A stretch of 64,000 nt of DNA from Carnobacterium_A sp047553015 (GCF_047553015.1 NZ_CP180212.1:1922001-1986000), one strand, 5' to 3'; counted from the stretch's first letter, positions 50,619-59,627 are shown. The notes: generated from the sequence alone by a model not told the origin. Numbers and translations: made by a program.

Positions 50619-51035
50619 ATGTATAAACTAAAATCTCTATTATTTTTAGGCTTAACTGTTATCTTAACTGCTTGTGGAACACCTGCAACTAGTGAAGCAA
50701 CTAATAGTCAGGTCAGACCTGAACAAGCTAGTTCCATTTCAATACCAGAAACAGTGGAGGTAACTATTGTCTTTGAAGTAGACCAAAAAGAGCAGGCTGA
50801 TATGGAGAGATCTTTAAAAGTGGAAGAAGGCACAACCTTATTAAATGCTTTGAACGCGGAATATGAAGTAGAAGAAACAGATGGGTTTATCACTGCTATC
50901 GATGGTATCGTACAAGATGATTCAAAAAATAAATGGTGGCTCTATTCTGTAAACGGTGAGGATGGAACAGTCGGTGCTGCTAACTACAAAATAAAGAAAG
51001 ATGATCAAATAAAATGGTCTTTAAACGGAAATTAG
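50619..51035 (+). CDS. DUF4430 lipoprotein
   Basis: A 138-residue secreted lipoprotein. The signal peptide ends in the lipobox LTAC (Cys19), followed by a Thr/Ser/Asn linker and one DUF4430 domain (about 48-138) with WWLYSVNGEDGTVGAANYKI near the end. DUF4430 resembles the C-terminal domain of vitamin B12 carriers such as transcobalamin. Its place 77 bp behind an adenosyltransferase and beside B12-dependent NrdJ therefore suggests corrinoid capture at the cell surface. That function is inference. CTGGAGG precedes the ATG. Confidence 0.82.
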   Translation: MYKLKSLLFLGLTVILTACGTPATSEATNSQVRPEQASSISIPETVEVTIVFEVDQKEQADMERSLKVEEGTTLLNALNAEYEVEETDGFITAIDGIVQDDSKNKWWLYSVNGEDGTVGAANYKIKKDDQIKWSLNGN

Positions 51036-51081
51036 ACTCATCTATGAAATGATTCAACTTTTTTGCTCTATTTAACTATAA

Positions 51082-51127
51082 AAAATACACCCCAACTAGT
51101 TAGATTTCCCCTCTAACTATTGGAGTG
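51082..51127 (-). terminator. Terminator of the cupin 2 gene
   Basis: Arms 51088-51104 and 51112-51127 pair with a few mismatches. On the minus strand GTATTTTTT follows. It may also stop the convergent lipoprotein transcript. Confidence 0.75.
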
Positions 51128-51201
51128 CCGTACAAAACTGATAAATAAACCTTTTTTATTCTTACCTGATGGTTACTAGTTTACTCTAAAATAATGTTGT
51201 A

Positions 51202-51627
51202 TTAATCTTGTTCATTGGGATCATTACGTGCATCTTCATGTGTTTCATGAATCGTTCCTGCAACATGATCTGGTCCTGCATAAATGGTATATAATTTTAA
51301 GGGCTTGTCGCCTGTGTTTAAAATATTGTGCCACATATCTGCTGGTACAAAAACAGCATCGTCATCTTTAACTTCTTGTTCAAAGTTTAAGTTATCTTCT
51401 GTAGGACCCATCTTACATACTCCTTGTCCTTCTTCAATACGGATAAACTGATCAATACCATGATGTACTTCTAAACCAATATCATCATTAGGCTGAATAG
51501 ACATGATCGTTACTTGTAATTTTTCACCAGTCCACATCGTTGTTCGATACGTTTCATTTTGTATAGTAGCATCTTCGATATCCACTACGTAAGGTTTTTT
51601 TCCGAATTCTTTATCGCTAATGTTCAT
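51202..51627 (-). CDS. Cupin-domain protein, paralogue 2
   Basis: A 141-residue cupin, about 87 percent identical by eye to the one at 8398-8823 and equal in length, with the same GLEVHHGIDQFIRIEEG and PADMWHNILNTG motifs and the same acidic C-terminus. The conservation over the whole length, including the acidic tail, suggests shared function and recent duplication or selection. The upstream 15-bp box TTGTAATCATTATAA sits at almost the same distance from the start codon. No enzymatic activity can be named. Strong AGGAGGAAT site. Confidence 0.85.
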   Translation of the reverse strand: MNISDKEFGKKPYVVDIEDATIQNETYRTTMWTGEKLQVTIMSIQPNDDIGLEVHHGIDQFIRIEEGQGVCKMGPTEDNLNFEQEVKDDDAVFVPADMWHNILNTGDKPLKLYTIYAGPDHVAGTIHETHEDARNDPNEQD

Positions 51628-51659
51628 TTTTATTCCTCCTAATTTAATTAAATATTATT

Positions 51660-51674
51660 TTGTAATCATTATAA
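51660..51674. promoter_or_regulatory. PerR/Fur-like box of cupin 2
   Basis: TTGTAATCATTATAA matches the PerR box TTATAATNATTATAA at all but one defined position. It lies 32 bp ahead of the start codon and overlaps a TATAAT-like -10 on the minus strand, a repressing position. Confidence 0.6.
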
Positions 51675-51755
51675 ACTGAGCACACTAAAATCATACTAGT
51701 AAATGAAGCAAAAAGCAAGGAACTGTGTTTAACTTTCTGATTATATTTTCAAGTA

Positions 51756-52094
51756 TTAGTCTCTTCTCAACGCTTCTACAGGGTCTAATTTAGCTGCTTT
51801 ATTTGCAGGAAGCAATCCTGCTAAAACACTTATAATCATACTGACAGAAACTCCAGCTAATGCAAACATCGGAGTCATAGTAAAGACTGTTGCATCAAAG
51901 ATACTTTCAATAAAACTATTTCCGATAGCTGATAATCCATATGCAATTCCAACACCAAGAGTACCGCTAAAAAATCCTATCAAAAATGATTCAGAGACAA
52001 AAATTCTTCTACTATCTTTTTTACGTCCACCAATTTCTTGTGTACATTCTACAATACTGATATACAGAGTAGAATCAGCACGCTCAATTTTCAT
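51756..52094 (-). pseudogene. C-terminal relic of an FtsX/MacB-type ABC permease
   Basis: 112 codons matching only the last quarter of FtsX-like permeases: a degraded form of the R-EIG-RKA-GA-R-DI signature (QEIGGRKKDSRRIF), then three hydrophobic segments and the family ending LDPVEALRRD. The N-terminal membrane helix and the large extracellular domain are missing, no ATPase gene is adjacent, and the start has no good ribosome site. A non-functional remnant is the simplest reading. Confidence 0.75.
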
Positions 52095-52166
52095 CTTTAG
52101 TTTGCTCTAAGTTATATTCTTCATCTTATTTTAACCTTGTTCTAGGTTTTTTTAGCAGTATATCGT

Positions 52167-53606
52167 TTAATCAGCAACGACGACTGATTCCCAAAAATTT
52201 TCATAGATAAACTGCTCATCTTCTTTTCGGATAAAGCGTAGATCAAAATAAGCTGGACTATCTCCCGCTTTAAAGCAAACTTGAATGTGACCATGGTTTT
52301 TTTTCATAAGCCACTTAGTTGATGAACGAGTAAAGGATTGAGTAGTTGGTCGTGCGATAAATAATTGAACGGTTGAGAAACCTTGAAACTGCTGCAACCA
52401 TATTGTTTGATTTCCTTGAATAGCATATCCTTGTTTTTGGCTCTTGATCCATTGAAAGATAAGTAAGAAAACGAGAATAATAAAAACAAGTAAACTCATC
52501 CATCTTGTTATAAACCAACCTCCTAGGACAAAAGGTATCCCCACTGCTATTGTCCAACGCCAGAAGTACCATAGTTCTCTTTTTGTAACAAGTTGAATGT
52601 TGGGTTCGGTTATGGGCCTATCAGGAAGAAAGTTAGCTAAAGTTTTATACATTGTTTTTGTTTGAATTAGTGGAAAAAGTAAAACTTTTTTTGACGCCAA
52701 ACCTTCTCCTTCTTTTTCTTGTCCACCCATCAAAACTAGCTCCACTGAAGACAGTCCAAATAAGTTGCGTATAAGTTGTTTATGAACTTTAATCGCCTGT
52801 ATTTTTTTTAAGGGTATTTTCTGAATTTTCCTTTCAACTAACCCATATTCAACAGAAAGAGTCTCTTCTTCAAGCGTTGCCTTGAACTGATAAAATAAGA
52901 TGAAATTTTTTAGTAAAGATAAAAAAACAATCCCAATAACGCCTATAACAAAAGCTACCACGCTTACAATCCACTGTAAGTCATTCATCCACAACTCTAT
53001 GTTTGTAAAAAAACTAGTTGGAATCCAGTCACCAAAAAAAGAAAAAGCTGTTCCAAAAACAAGAAATACTGTCATATCTGTTAAAGCATATAAAACAATC
53101 TGTTTATTTGATAAAATAAATGACGTTTTGCTGGAGGATACAGCTTGGTTTTCTTGCTTACGTTCAGAACGGAGACTATACTGCAATTTTTCAATTGTTT
53201 GTATCAGTGAACTATCTACCGCTGTTAAAGAAGCTTCTGCTTCTCCAGGTGTACTACTAGCTGTTTCGATTAAAAGTTCAACTACTTTAAACGGTTTAAA
53301 AAAGAACCACTGGCGTTGTTTAATCGTTTGTATCCGATCATAATAAATATCTGTTTCTCTTTTTTTTAGTAATCCTCTATAAATAATTATTTTTTGCGGT
53401 GTTAGTTGATACGTTTGTGTAAAATACTTAAAGACACTCGATAAAATAACCAGTACTAAAATGGCACCCATAGCTCCTAGTTGATAGATGCTTATTTCAT
53501 CCATATTTATCCCGATGATAAAAATAAAAACTAACCAACTTCTTATTCCTTTGATGAAATAAACGAACATAACTAAAGGATGAAATCTTTTTCGCTCATT
53601 AGTCAT
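52167..53606 (-). CDS. Double bacterial PH (bPH2) membrane protein, YdbT-like
   Basis: A 479-residue membrane protein with repeated units of two helices followed by a bPH2 domain. Recognisable pieces are YQLTPQKIIIYRGLLKKRETDIYYDRIQTIKQRQWFF (about 71-107) and EEETLSVEYGLVERKIQKIPLKKIQAIKVHKQLIRNLFGL (about 240-279). A third, weaker unit is near the end. It matches the B. subtilis YdbT type. The gene overlaps its smaller partner by 8 bp. The ydbST pair in B. subtilis is linked to stress and bacteriocin resistance, but the biochemical role is unknown. Confidence 0.85.
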   Translation of the reverse strand: MTNERKRFHPLVMFVYFIKGIRSWLVFIFIIGINMDEISIYQLGAMGAILVLVILSSVFKYFTQTYQLTPQKIIIYRGLLKKRETDIYYDRIQTIKQRQWFFFKPFKVVELLIETASSTPGEAEASLTAVDSSLIQTIEKLQYSLRSERKQENQAVSSSKTSFILSNKQIVLYALTDMTVFLVFGTAFSFFGDWIPTSFFTNIELWMNDLQWIVSVVAFVIGVIGIVFLSLLKNFILFYQFKATLEEETLSVEYGLVERKIQKIPLKKIQAIKVHKQLIRNLFGLSSVELVLMGGQEKEGEGLASKKVLLFPLIQTKTMYKTLANFLPDRPITEPNIQLVTKRELWYFWRWTIAVGIPFVLGGWFITRWMSLLVFIILVFLLIFQWIKSQKQGYAIQGNQTIWLQQFQGFSTVQLFIARPTTQSFTRSSTKWLMKKNHGHIQVCFKAGDSPAYFDLRFIRKEDEQFIYENFWESVVVAD

Positions 53607-54090
53607 CGCTACTTGCCTCCTCTACTCTTTCAAGTAAGCTCTCGCGTAACTTTTCTGATTCTTCTAGAGATAGACCAGCGATACGATGAGCTGTAGCAGC
53701 AGTATAGATAACCAATTCCATCAAATTTTCTCTTCTCAAAAATGGACCCTGTTCTGTTTCGATATGTTGAATACGAGAAAAAGGAACATAGGTAATCGAA
53801 CGGAAAATATAGCCTTTTTGAAAAACAACCTCTTTGATCGTTAGTTCATAACGAAAATAATGGTAGCGATAATTTATTAGTAAAAAATTAAAGATAAATA
53901 AGAGCAAGATAAGCGCAAAATAACTACTGAATATTACATACCACGTACCATTAGCTAATTTAAAATAAGTTAACGTACTTATAATCCCTATACCAAGTAA
54001 TAAAAGAACACTAAATGTAAGGAAACTCGTTTTTTTCCAAACTTTTTTTATTGATGCTGGTAATTGATTCTTTAATAAAGGGTAATTCAT
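53599..54090 (-). CDS. bPH2 domain membrane protein, YdbS-like
   Basis: A 163-residue protein with two N-terminal membrane helices (about 24-45 and 51-71) and one bPH2 domain (RYELTIKEVVFQKGYIFRSITYVPFSRIQHIETEQGPFLRRENL, about 79-122). It is the typical upstream partner of YdbT. Its stop codon overlaps the partner's start, so they are translated together. AAAGGAG precedes the ATG. Confidence 0.87.
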   Translation of the reverse strand: MNYPLLKNQLPASIKKVWKKTSFLTFSVLLLLGIGIISTLTYFKLANGTWYVIFSSYFALILLLFIFNFLLINYRYHYFRYELTIKEVVFQKGYIFRSITYVPFSRIQHIETEQGPFLRRENLMELVIYTAATAHRIAGLSLEESEKLRESLLERVEEASSDD

Positions 54091-54270
54091 TGTTAGTCTC
54101 CTTTTTAATTGATTTTATTCAATTTTACTATAACGTGAGAAAAACTACAAAGTTAACTTTTTTTACTTAAGTACAAAAAGGCTCATTCTTCGCGTTTAGC
54201 TAGCACTATCTAGTATACTAAAAGAAAACAAACTAAAAGGTCTCTCTACTAACAGAAAGGAGCTACTGTT

Positions 54271-55161
54271 ATGAACTATATTCGTGACTTCATTGATACT
54301 TATCCCTTATTAGTTAATATTAGTTGGTTTTTCATCTTTTTTGTTATTCTTTATGGTGTTCGCCGTTTTATTTTAAATCGTTTGTATAAAGGCTTGAAAG
54401 ATTCTGGACATTGGTATGTTGCTCGAAAAGTCGCTCGTTGGGTAAATAACTTTATCTTATTTATTGTTTTTATCTCTATTTTCGGTCGCAATCTTTCTGG
54501 TTTTACAACAGCTATAGGATTAGCTGGTGCTGGAGTTACTTATGCTTTAAGAGAAGTTATTGTGAGTATTGCAGGATGGTTTGCTATTTTGTTTGGTGAC
54601 TTTTTCGAAACAGGAGACCGTGTTCTGCTTGGAGGAATAAAAGGTGACGTAGTCGATATTGGTATTTTGCGTACGACGTTAATGGAACTTGGTGAGTGGG
54701 TAGATGGCGATCAGTATACTGGTAGAATTGTCCGAGTAGCAAACAGTTATATCTTTAGCTCTCCTGTTTATAACTACAACGCTGATTTTGAGTTTTTATG
54801 GGATGAAATTATGATTCCTTTGCGCTTCGAAAGTGATATGAGGTTAGCCAAAACGATTTTATTAGAGCTAGCCGAAGAACAAACAGGACAATACAACACA
54901 GAAGCGGCTATTGCTTGGGAAAAAATGAAAAGACGGTATAAATTAGAAAATGCTTCTTTAGAGAACCAAGTCTATCTTAGTTTTAATGACAACTGGGTAG
55001 AAGTAAGCTTGCGGTATGTAGTTGACTACCGAGAACGTCGCGGTGTCAAAGATCAACTTTTCTCAGAAATCCTTCGTCGATTTGAACAAGAAGGAGAGCG
55101 CATAGAGATAGCTTCTGAGACAATTGAGATTATCTCTGGTGGGAGTACGAAAGTAAACTAA
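54271..55161 (+). CDS. Small-conductance mechanosensitive channel (MscS family)
   Basis: A 296-residue channel with three N-terminal helices. The pore-lining region is TTAIGLAGAGVTYALREVIVSIAGWFAILFGDFFETGDRVLLG (about 84-126), with Gly/Ala packing typical of MscS TM3 and the start of the beta domain. A mixed alpha-beta cytoplasmic domain follows. It releases solutes on hypo-osmotic shock. AGAAAGGAG precedes the ATG. Single-gene unit. Confidence 0.92.
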   Translation: MNYIRDFIDTYPLLVNISWFFIFFVILYGVRRFILNRLYKGLKDSGHWYVARKVARWVNNFILFIVFISIFGRNLSGFTTAIGLAGAGVTYALREVIVSIAGWFAILFGDFFETGDRVLLGGIKGDVVDIGILRTTLMELGEWVDGDQYTGRIVRVANSYIFSSPVYNYNADFEFLWDEIMIPLRFESDMRLAKTILLELAEEQTGQYNTEAAIAWEKMKRRYKLENASLENQVYLSFNDNWVEVSLRYVVDYRERRGVKDQLFSEILRRFEQEGERIEIASETIEIISGGSTKVN

Positions 55162-55179
55162 TTTTAACTATCAGCAATA

Positions 55180-55360
55180 TCATCTAATTCGTTTATCCAT
55201 CGACTGATTATCTAGTTTGCTCATATCAACGAAATAAGGCAGTTGCCATAGTTTGGTTTTTAGTGCTTGTTTACTAGTTGGGTTATCCCAAATAGGATAG
55301 ACTCTTATTCCCATTTTCCCTTTTGGTCAGATACGTTAATGCTTCATAAAAATCATGCAC
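55180..55360 (-). pseudogene. Frameshifted small gene remnant
   Basis: On the minus strand AAGGAGG is followed by GTG (55360) and a frame reading VHDFYEALTYLTKREN, which then stops. A shifted frame continues from 55314 as MGIRVYPIWDNPTSKQALKT... for 44 codons to 55180. Together they look like one small gene broken near the A/G-rich run at about 55316-55325. No family is recognised. Confidence 0.35.
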
Positions 55361-55497
55361 TTTTTTTATTCCTCCTTGATCATTAAAAATCGTTCTAAAG
55401 ATAAAAGTAATGTTACACTTAATGGAAAAATCACTAGTATTGAACTGAAATTGTTTGTTTCACTTTTATTGCTCTATAAAAAAATACTTGCTGTCAT
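55361..55497. other. Intergenic stretch
   Basis: AT-rich, carrying the ribosome site of the minus-strand remnant. Nothing else seen. Confidence 0.4.
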
Positions 55498-55532
55498 AAA
55501 AAGACCCGAAAATATATTTTTCAGGTCTTTTT
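55498..55532. terminator. Bidirectional terminator downstream of the ZIP gene
   Basis: AAAAAGACC...GGTCTTTTT arms with one mismatch around GAAAATATATTTTTC. It lies 40 bp after the ZIP gene stop codon on the minus strand and after the MscS region on the plus strand. Confidence 0.8.
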
Positions 55533-55572
55533 ATCTACATTTTTTTATATCCTCTATTGATCGTTCATTTGA

Positions 55573-56394
55573 CTAACCTAAAGCTACATCTAAAGTCATC
55601 ATAATAATAAAGCCAACCATTAGTGCTAATGTAGCACTATCTTTGTTTCCATTTGTCTGAGATTCGGGTATGAGTTCTTCGACGGTAACAAATATCATTG
55701 CTCCTGCTGCAAAAGATAAAGCATATGGTAAAAGAGCAGTAATTGAAATAACGGTTATTGCTCCAATGACTGCTGCTATAGGCTCAACGATTGCAGAAAG
55801 TTGTCCGATATTAAAAGCCCGCCACCGGCTACTGCCAGCTGCTCTTATAGGCATAGACAAAGCAGAACCTTCAGGAATATTTTGAATCCCAATTCCTAAA
55901 GCAAGCCCAACAGCGCTCATAAAGGCATCGCCGTTTGCTGCTCCAATAGCGGCAGCTCCAAAAGCTACACCAACGGATAAGCCTTCAGGAATATTATGGA
56001 TTGTAATAGCGAGAAACAAAAGTAAATTTTTAGATGCCTTCGTCTTAGGCCCTTCACTATTTTCTATAGGTTCGTTTAAATGCAAATGTGGAATAATCAC
56101 ATCAATTAACCTTAAAAATAATCCACCTGCTAGAAATCCTATCGCAGCAGGAAACCAAGACCAAGAACCGTAATCATTTTGCTCTGCAAAAGAAATAGAT
56201 GGTGCTAGCAAAGACCAAAAAGACGCCGCAATCATCACTCCTGCTGCAAAGCCATTCATTATATCTAAAAACTTACGATTAACTGTTTTAAAAAGAAAAA
56301 CGAATGAAGAACCAAGAATTGTACAACCCCAAGTAAATAAACCCGCTATTAAAGCTTGTAATACTGGGTGAAATGAAGTAAATGTATCTATAAT
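55573..56394 (-). CDS. ZIP family metal transporter with apparent ATT start
   Basis: A 273-residue ZIP transporter (zinc or other divalent metal, into or out of the cytosol). His-rich transmembrane metal sites are HNIPEGLSVGVAFG and IQNIPEGSALSM; the cytoplasmic loop has HLHLNEP. The first in-frame ATG (56259) would remove 45 residues that clearly belong to the family (HPVLQALIAGLFTWGCTILG, FLFKTVNRKFLD). Upstream no ATG, GTG or TTG occurs before a stop. The best start is ATT 56394, six bases after AGGAGAGG. Either a rare ATT start is used or the start codon was lost by mutation. Confidence 0.82.
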   Translation of the reverse strand: MIDTFTSFHPVLQALIAGLFTWGCTILGSSFVFLFKTVNRKFLDIMNGFAAGVMIAASFWSLLAPSISFAEQNDYGSWSWFPAAIGFLAGGLFLRLIDVIIPHLHLNEPIENSEGPKTKASKNLLLFLAITIHNIPEGLSVGVAFGAAAIGAANGDAFMSAVGLALGIGIQNIPEGSALSMPIRAAGSSRWRAFNIGQLSAIVEPIAAVIGAITVISITALLPYALSFAAGAMIFVTVEELIPESQTNGNKDSATLALMVGFIIMMTLDVALG

Positions 56395-56708
56395 AACTAT
56401 CCTCTCCTTTTATAAAATCATAATCTATTTTATTATTCAAATCAATTTAAGTTTAGTGTTTTTATTCATTTAACCTTATTTTCTTATGGTACCCTCATTT
56501 GATTAGATAATAAACTACTTATTTCCATCTGCTCTGAGCTCTTTTGTGAGATTGACTCAATCCTGTTCTATTTACTTTTTTAAGTGAAGAATCTTAAAAA
56601 AGCCATAAACTGTATTTCCTTACTTTTTTTTGGTAAACTTGACTATCAGAATGGTCTACACAATTTCTATTTTAATCCATTATTTACATGAAAGTTGAGG
56701 AGATACAA

Positions 56709-58157
56709 ATGAAAATTGCTATTATTGGAATGGGTGTTGCTGGTATTGGTGCACTTAGAGAATGGACTAAAGAAAAAGAAACTAATCCCTCGATTGAACT
56801 TACTGTCTTTGGTGATGAAGATACATTTGGTACCGGTGCACCGTATCAAAAAGACAATGAAAAATTAGTTATGAATCAAGCAGCTGGAACCATCACTATT
56901 GTACCGGAAAATAAAAAGGATTTTGTAGAGTGGCTCCAAAGCACCAAAAATGAAACAGAACCCGCAGCAAAACATTATCCTCGTGAGCTTTTTGGTGAGT
57001 ATTTAAAAGATCGAATGAATGATTGGCTTGTCCAATCTAATGCAGAAATTGTGAAGGAAGAAATTGTAAGTGTACAACTGCTTAAAAACAAGCAACTTCA
57101 ATTGACTTCGTCTTCTCTAGTAAAAAATTTCGATGCTGTCCATCTATGTATCGGAGGTCTTGCTTATAAGGACTCTTACCACTTAATTGATCACCCAAAT
57201 TTTATTGTTAATCCGTTTCCAGTTGAAAAAACCATGCCTTTCATTCCAAAAGGCGCAACCGTTGGCGTCTTGGGTACTGGTCTGACAGGTATCGATATTT
57301 TTAGGTACACACAGTATCATCGACCTGATTTAACCGTATCGTTCTTTTCTCCTTCTGGACGCTTTAAATCCATTCGTGGTCAAGCTGATGCGATTGATTA
57401 TCGCTTTTTTACAACTGAAAATATAAAACAGGCTAAAGAGAAAAACAATGGTTTTATCCCATTAGACACGTATGTCGAATGGTTTAAAAAAGAAGCGGAT
57501 TACCAGCAGTTATCCTTAAAAGATAATTGGGGAAATAATCAGCTCGGCTCAAAAGAAACACTTAAAAAGGAGTTAACCGACTCTAAAGAAATTGGCGCTA
57601 TTCAAAACTTACTTCACGATATGAGTCCCTTTTTACCAGAGATATGGATGGCTTTAGAAGAGACAGACAAACAACGTTTCTTTGATTTGTATTATGAAAG
57701 ATGGGACAAACTACGAAGTTCGTTCCCTGTAGCTACTGCTAAAGAATTAGTAGCTGCTTGGCAAGCCAACACTATTACGGTGTCTGACAGCTTAGTGGAC
57801 GTTATTGAAGAAGAAAATTCGTTTAAACTTGTTTTAAAAGATCAAGATCCACAGTATGTAGACTATCTTATTAATGCTACCGGTACTGAAAAAAAAGTTT
57901 CCTATCAAGTAGACCGGATGCCACTTTTAAAACAGTTGATCAATGAGCGTCTTCTCCAACCGGAAACATTTGGTGGGGTTCAAATGAGCTTGCCAGACTT
58001 TAGTGCGGTTAGTCAAAGACATGGTATTCTTCATACTTTGAAGGTACATGGGGAATTAATTTCTGGTATACAATTTGGCAATAACTCTGTCAACATGGTT
58101 TCTGAAAGTGCACGACCAGCCGTTCAAGATATAGTCCATCACTTAAAAACGAGCTAA
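56709..58157 (+). CDS. FAD/NAD(P)-binding protein
   Basis: A 482-residue flavoprotein of the FAD_NAD_binding_9 type. The N-terminal dinucleotide fold is IAIIGMGVAGIGALREW; FGTGAPYQKDNEKLVMNQAA (about 43-62) is the typical second segment. A further nucleotide fold GVLGTGLTGIDIFRYTQ (about 186-202) and a C-terminal GIQFGNNSVNMVSESARP follow. Proteins of this kind are often misnamed hydroxyacylglutathione hydrolase; the substrate is unknown. ATG 56709 follows GAGGAG; the frame is open to an ATG at 56688 without a site. Own terminator. Confidence 0.8.
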   Translation: MKIAIIGMGVAGIGALREWTKEKETNPSIELTVFGDEDTFGTGAPYQKDNEKLVMNQAAGTITIVPENKKDFVEWLQSTKNETEPAAKHYPRELFGEYLKDRMNDWLVQSNAEIVKEEIVSVQLLKNKQLQLTSSSLVKNFDAVHLCIGGLAYKDSYHLIDHPNFIVNPFPVEKTMPFIPKGATVGVLGTGLTGIDIFRYTQYHRPDLTVSFFSPSGRFKSIRGQADAIDYRFFTTENIKQAKEKNNGFIPLDTYVEWFKKEADYQQLSLKDNWGNNQLGSKETLKKELTDSKEIGAIQNLLHDMSPFLPEIWMALEETDKQRFFDLYYERWDKLRSSFPVATAKELVAAWQANTITVSDSLVDVIEEENSFKLVLKDQDPQYVDYLINATGTEKKVSYQVDRMPLLKQLINERLLQPETFGGVQMSLPDFSAVSQRHGILHTLKVHGELISGIQFGNNSVNMVSESARPAVQDIVHHLKTS

Positions 58158-58170
58158 TGGCTAATACGTT

Positions 58171-58206
58171 AAAACCCCACTGATAGAAAATATCAGTGGG
58201 GTTTTT
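58171..58206. terminator. Bidirectional terminator between the FAD protein and hisK
   Basis: AAAACCCCACTGATA and TATCAGTGGGGTTTT arms with a GAAAA loop. A-run and T-run flank it. Confidence 0.93.
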
Positions 58207-58217
58207 GGCCAGTCTAT

Positions 58218-59018
58218 TTACCTCATTTTATGTTGTTTAACTTTTCTTTTACTAAAAGAAGAAAGTTCGCTAAAACCCACTCTCTCTAGATGGTTTATTT
58301 CATCCGACATTCCTGCGTAATACTCTTTTACTGAATGAGCATCAGAGCCAACTGTTATGATCTTCCCACCCAATTCTTTGTACTGAATCAGGACTTCTTC
58401 TTTTGGTAAGATGGTTTTTAAAGGTCCTCGTAAACCAGACGTATTTAACTCAATTCCTTTGCCTTTTTTAATGACCGTTTTTAAGATCAAGTCTATTATT
58501 TCTTTGTATACTTTATACTCATAGTCCTTAACAACAAAAGGGGCATAGCGAACGATATAATCTAGGTGTCCTATAACATCAAAGTTAGTAAAATTCTCCA
58601 CCATTTCTAACATGAGTTCAAAGTACCTCATGTAGGAGTCATATTGTGACTTTCCTTGATAGAAATCACCTAAATAAAGATCTTTTCCATCTCCATAATG
58701 AATCGAACCAATAACAAAATCAAAAGGATACTCATTTAATAACTCATTGATTTGATTTTTATAATTAATTTCGTATCCTATTTCTATTCCTACTCTTATT
58801 TCAATTTCATATTGTTCTTCAAAGCGCTTCATTACTTTGAAGTACTCTTGATAGTCTATTTGCTTTTTGAAAGCTTCTTCTATTGCACCCATATCTGCAT
58901 GATCAGTGAATATAACATAGTCTAAACCACGTTTTTTTGCTTCAATCAAGTAGTCTGCTATCTTCGCTTCACTATCTGGAGAATAAGAAGTATGGACGTG
59001 CTGATCTGTGTATAACAA
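58218..59018 (-). CDS. hisK: Histidinol-phosphatase, PHP family
   Basis: A 266-residue polymerase-and-histidinol-phosphatase (PHP) enzyme removing phosphate from histidinol phosphate. Metal ligands are visible in TDQHVHTSYSPDS (start), FTDHADM (about 38-44), IGSIHYGDGK, the GHLDYIVRY segment and VGSDAHSVKEYY near the end. TTG start (59018) 7 bp after GGAGGAG. Last gene of the his operon, 12 bp after hisIE. The bifunctional HisB of enterobacteria is absent, so this gene supplies the phosphatase. Confidence 0.92.
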   Translation of the reverse strand: MLYTDQHVHTSYSPDSEAKIADYLIEAKKRGLDYVIFTDHADMGAIEEAFKKQIDYQEYFKVMKRFEEQYEIEIRVGIEIGYEINYKNQINELLNEYPFDFVIGSIHYGDGKDLYLGDFYQGKSQYDSYMRYFELMLEMVENFTNFDVIGHLDYIVRYAPFVVKDYEYKVYKEIIDLILKTVIKKGKGIELNTSGLRGPLKTILPKEEVLIQYKELGGKIITVGSDAHSVKEYYAGMSDEINHLERVGFSELSSFSKRKVKQHKMR

Positions 59019-59030
59019 GTTAGCTCCTCC

Positions 59031-59627
59031 TTATTTCATTCGCTTAGCTAATTCCTCATAGAGACTACCAAGCGGAACCCCTTCATTGACAAGTAAAACG
59101 AGTAGGTGATAAACTAAATCACTCGCTTCATAGACTAATTCTTCTTTATTATTTTTTGCACCAATAATAACTTCTGCAGATTCTTCACCCACTTTTTTAA
59201 GAATCTTGTCTATTCCCTCATCGAATAAATATGCTGTATAAGATCCTTCAACTGGATTTAGTTTTCTATCCAATACAACTTTATATAAATCTCCAATCGT
59301 ATTCTTATGAACTGTTGAACTTTTCAATTCATTTGTGAAACAAGAGTATGTTCCCGTATGACAGGCTACACCAGTTTGAACGACCTTTATAAGGATCGTA
59401 TCGCCATCACAATCGTAATGAAAACTTTTTACCTCTTGACTATTCCCAGAAGTCGCTCCTTTTTTCCATATCTCTTTTCTAGAACGAGAATAATAGTGCG
59501 CTATATTTGTGTCTAAGGTTAACTGAACCGATTCTTCATTCATATATGCTAACATCAAAACTTCTCCCGTAGCGATATCTTGAGCTATTGCAGGGACTAG
59601 ACCATTTGCATCATATTTTATTTCCAT
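59031..59627 (-). CDS. hisIE: Bifunctional phosphoribosyl-AMP cyclohydrolase/phosphoribosyl-ATP pyrophosphatase
   Basis: A 198-residue fusion covering the second and third steps of histidine synthesis. HisI part (1-110): AYMNEESVQLTLDT, YYSRSRKEIWKKGATSG, and the metal site CDGDTILIKVVQTGVACHTG with the later Cys of SCF. HisE part (about 112-198): YLFDEGIDKILKKVGEESAEVIIGAKN and DLVYHLLVLL. The ATG directly follows the hisF stop codon (TAA-ATG). Confidence 0.96.
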   Translation of the reverse strand: MEIKYDANGLVPAIAQDIATGEVLMLAYMNEESVQLTLDTNIAHYYSRSRKEIWKKGATSGNSQEVKSFHYDCDGDTILIKVVQTGVACHTGTYSCFTNELKSSTVHKNTIGDLYKVVLDRKLNPVEGSYTAYLFDEGIDKILKKVGEESAEVIIGAKNNKEELVYEASDLVYHLLVLLVNEGVPLGSLYEELAKRMK

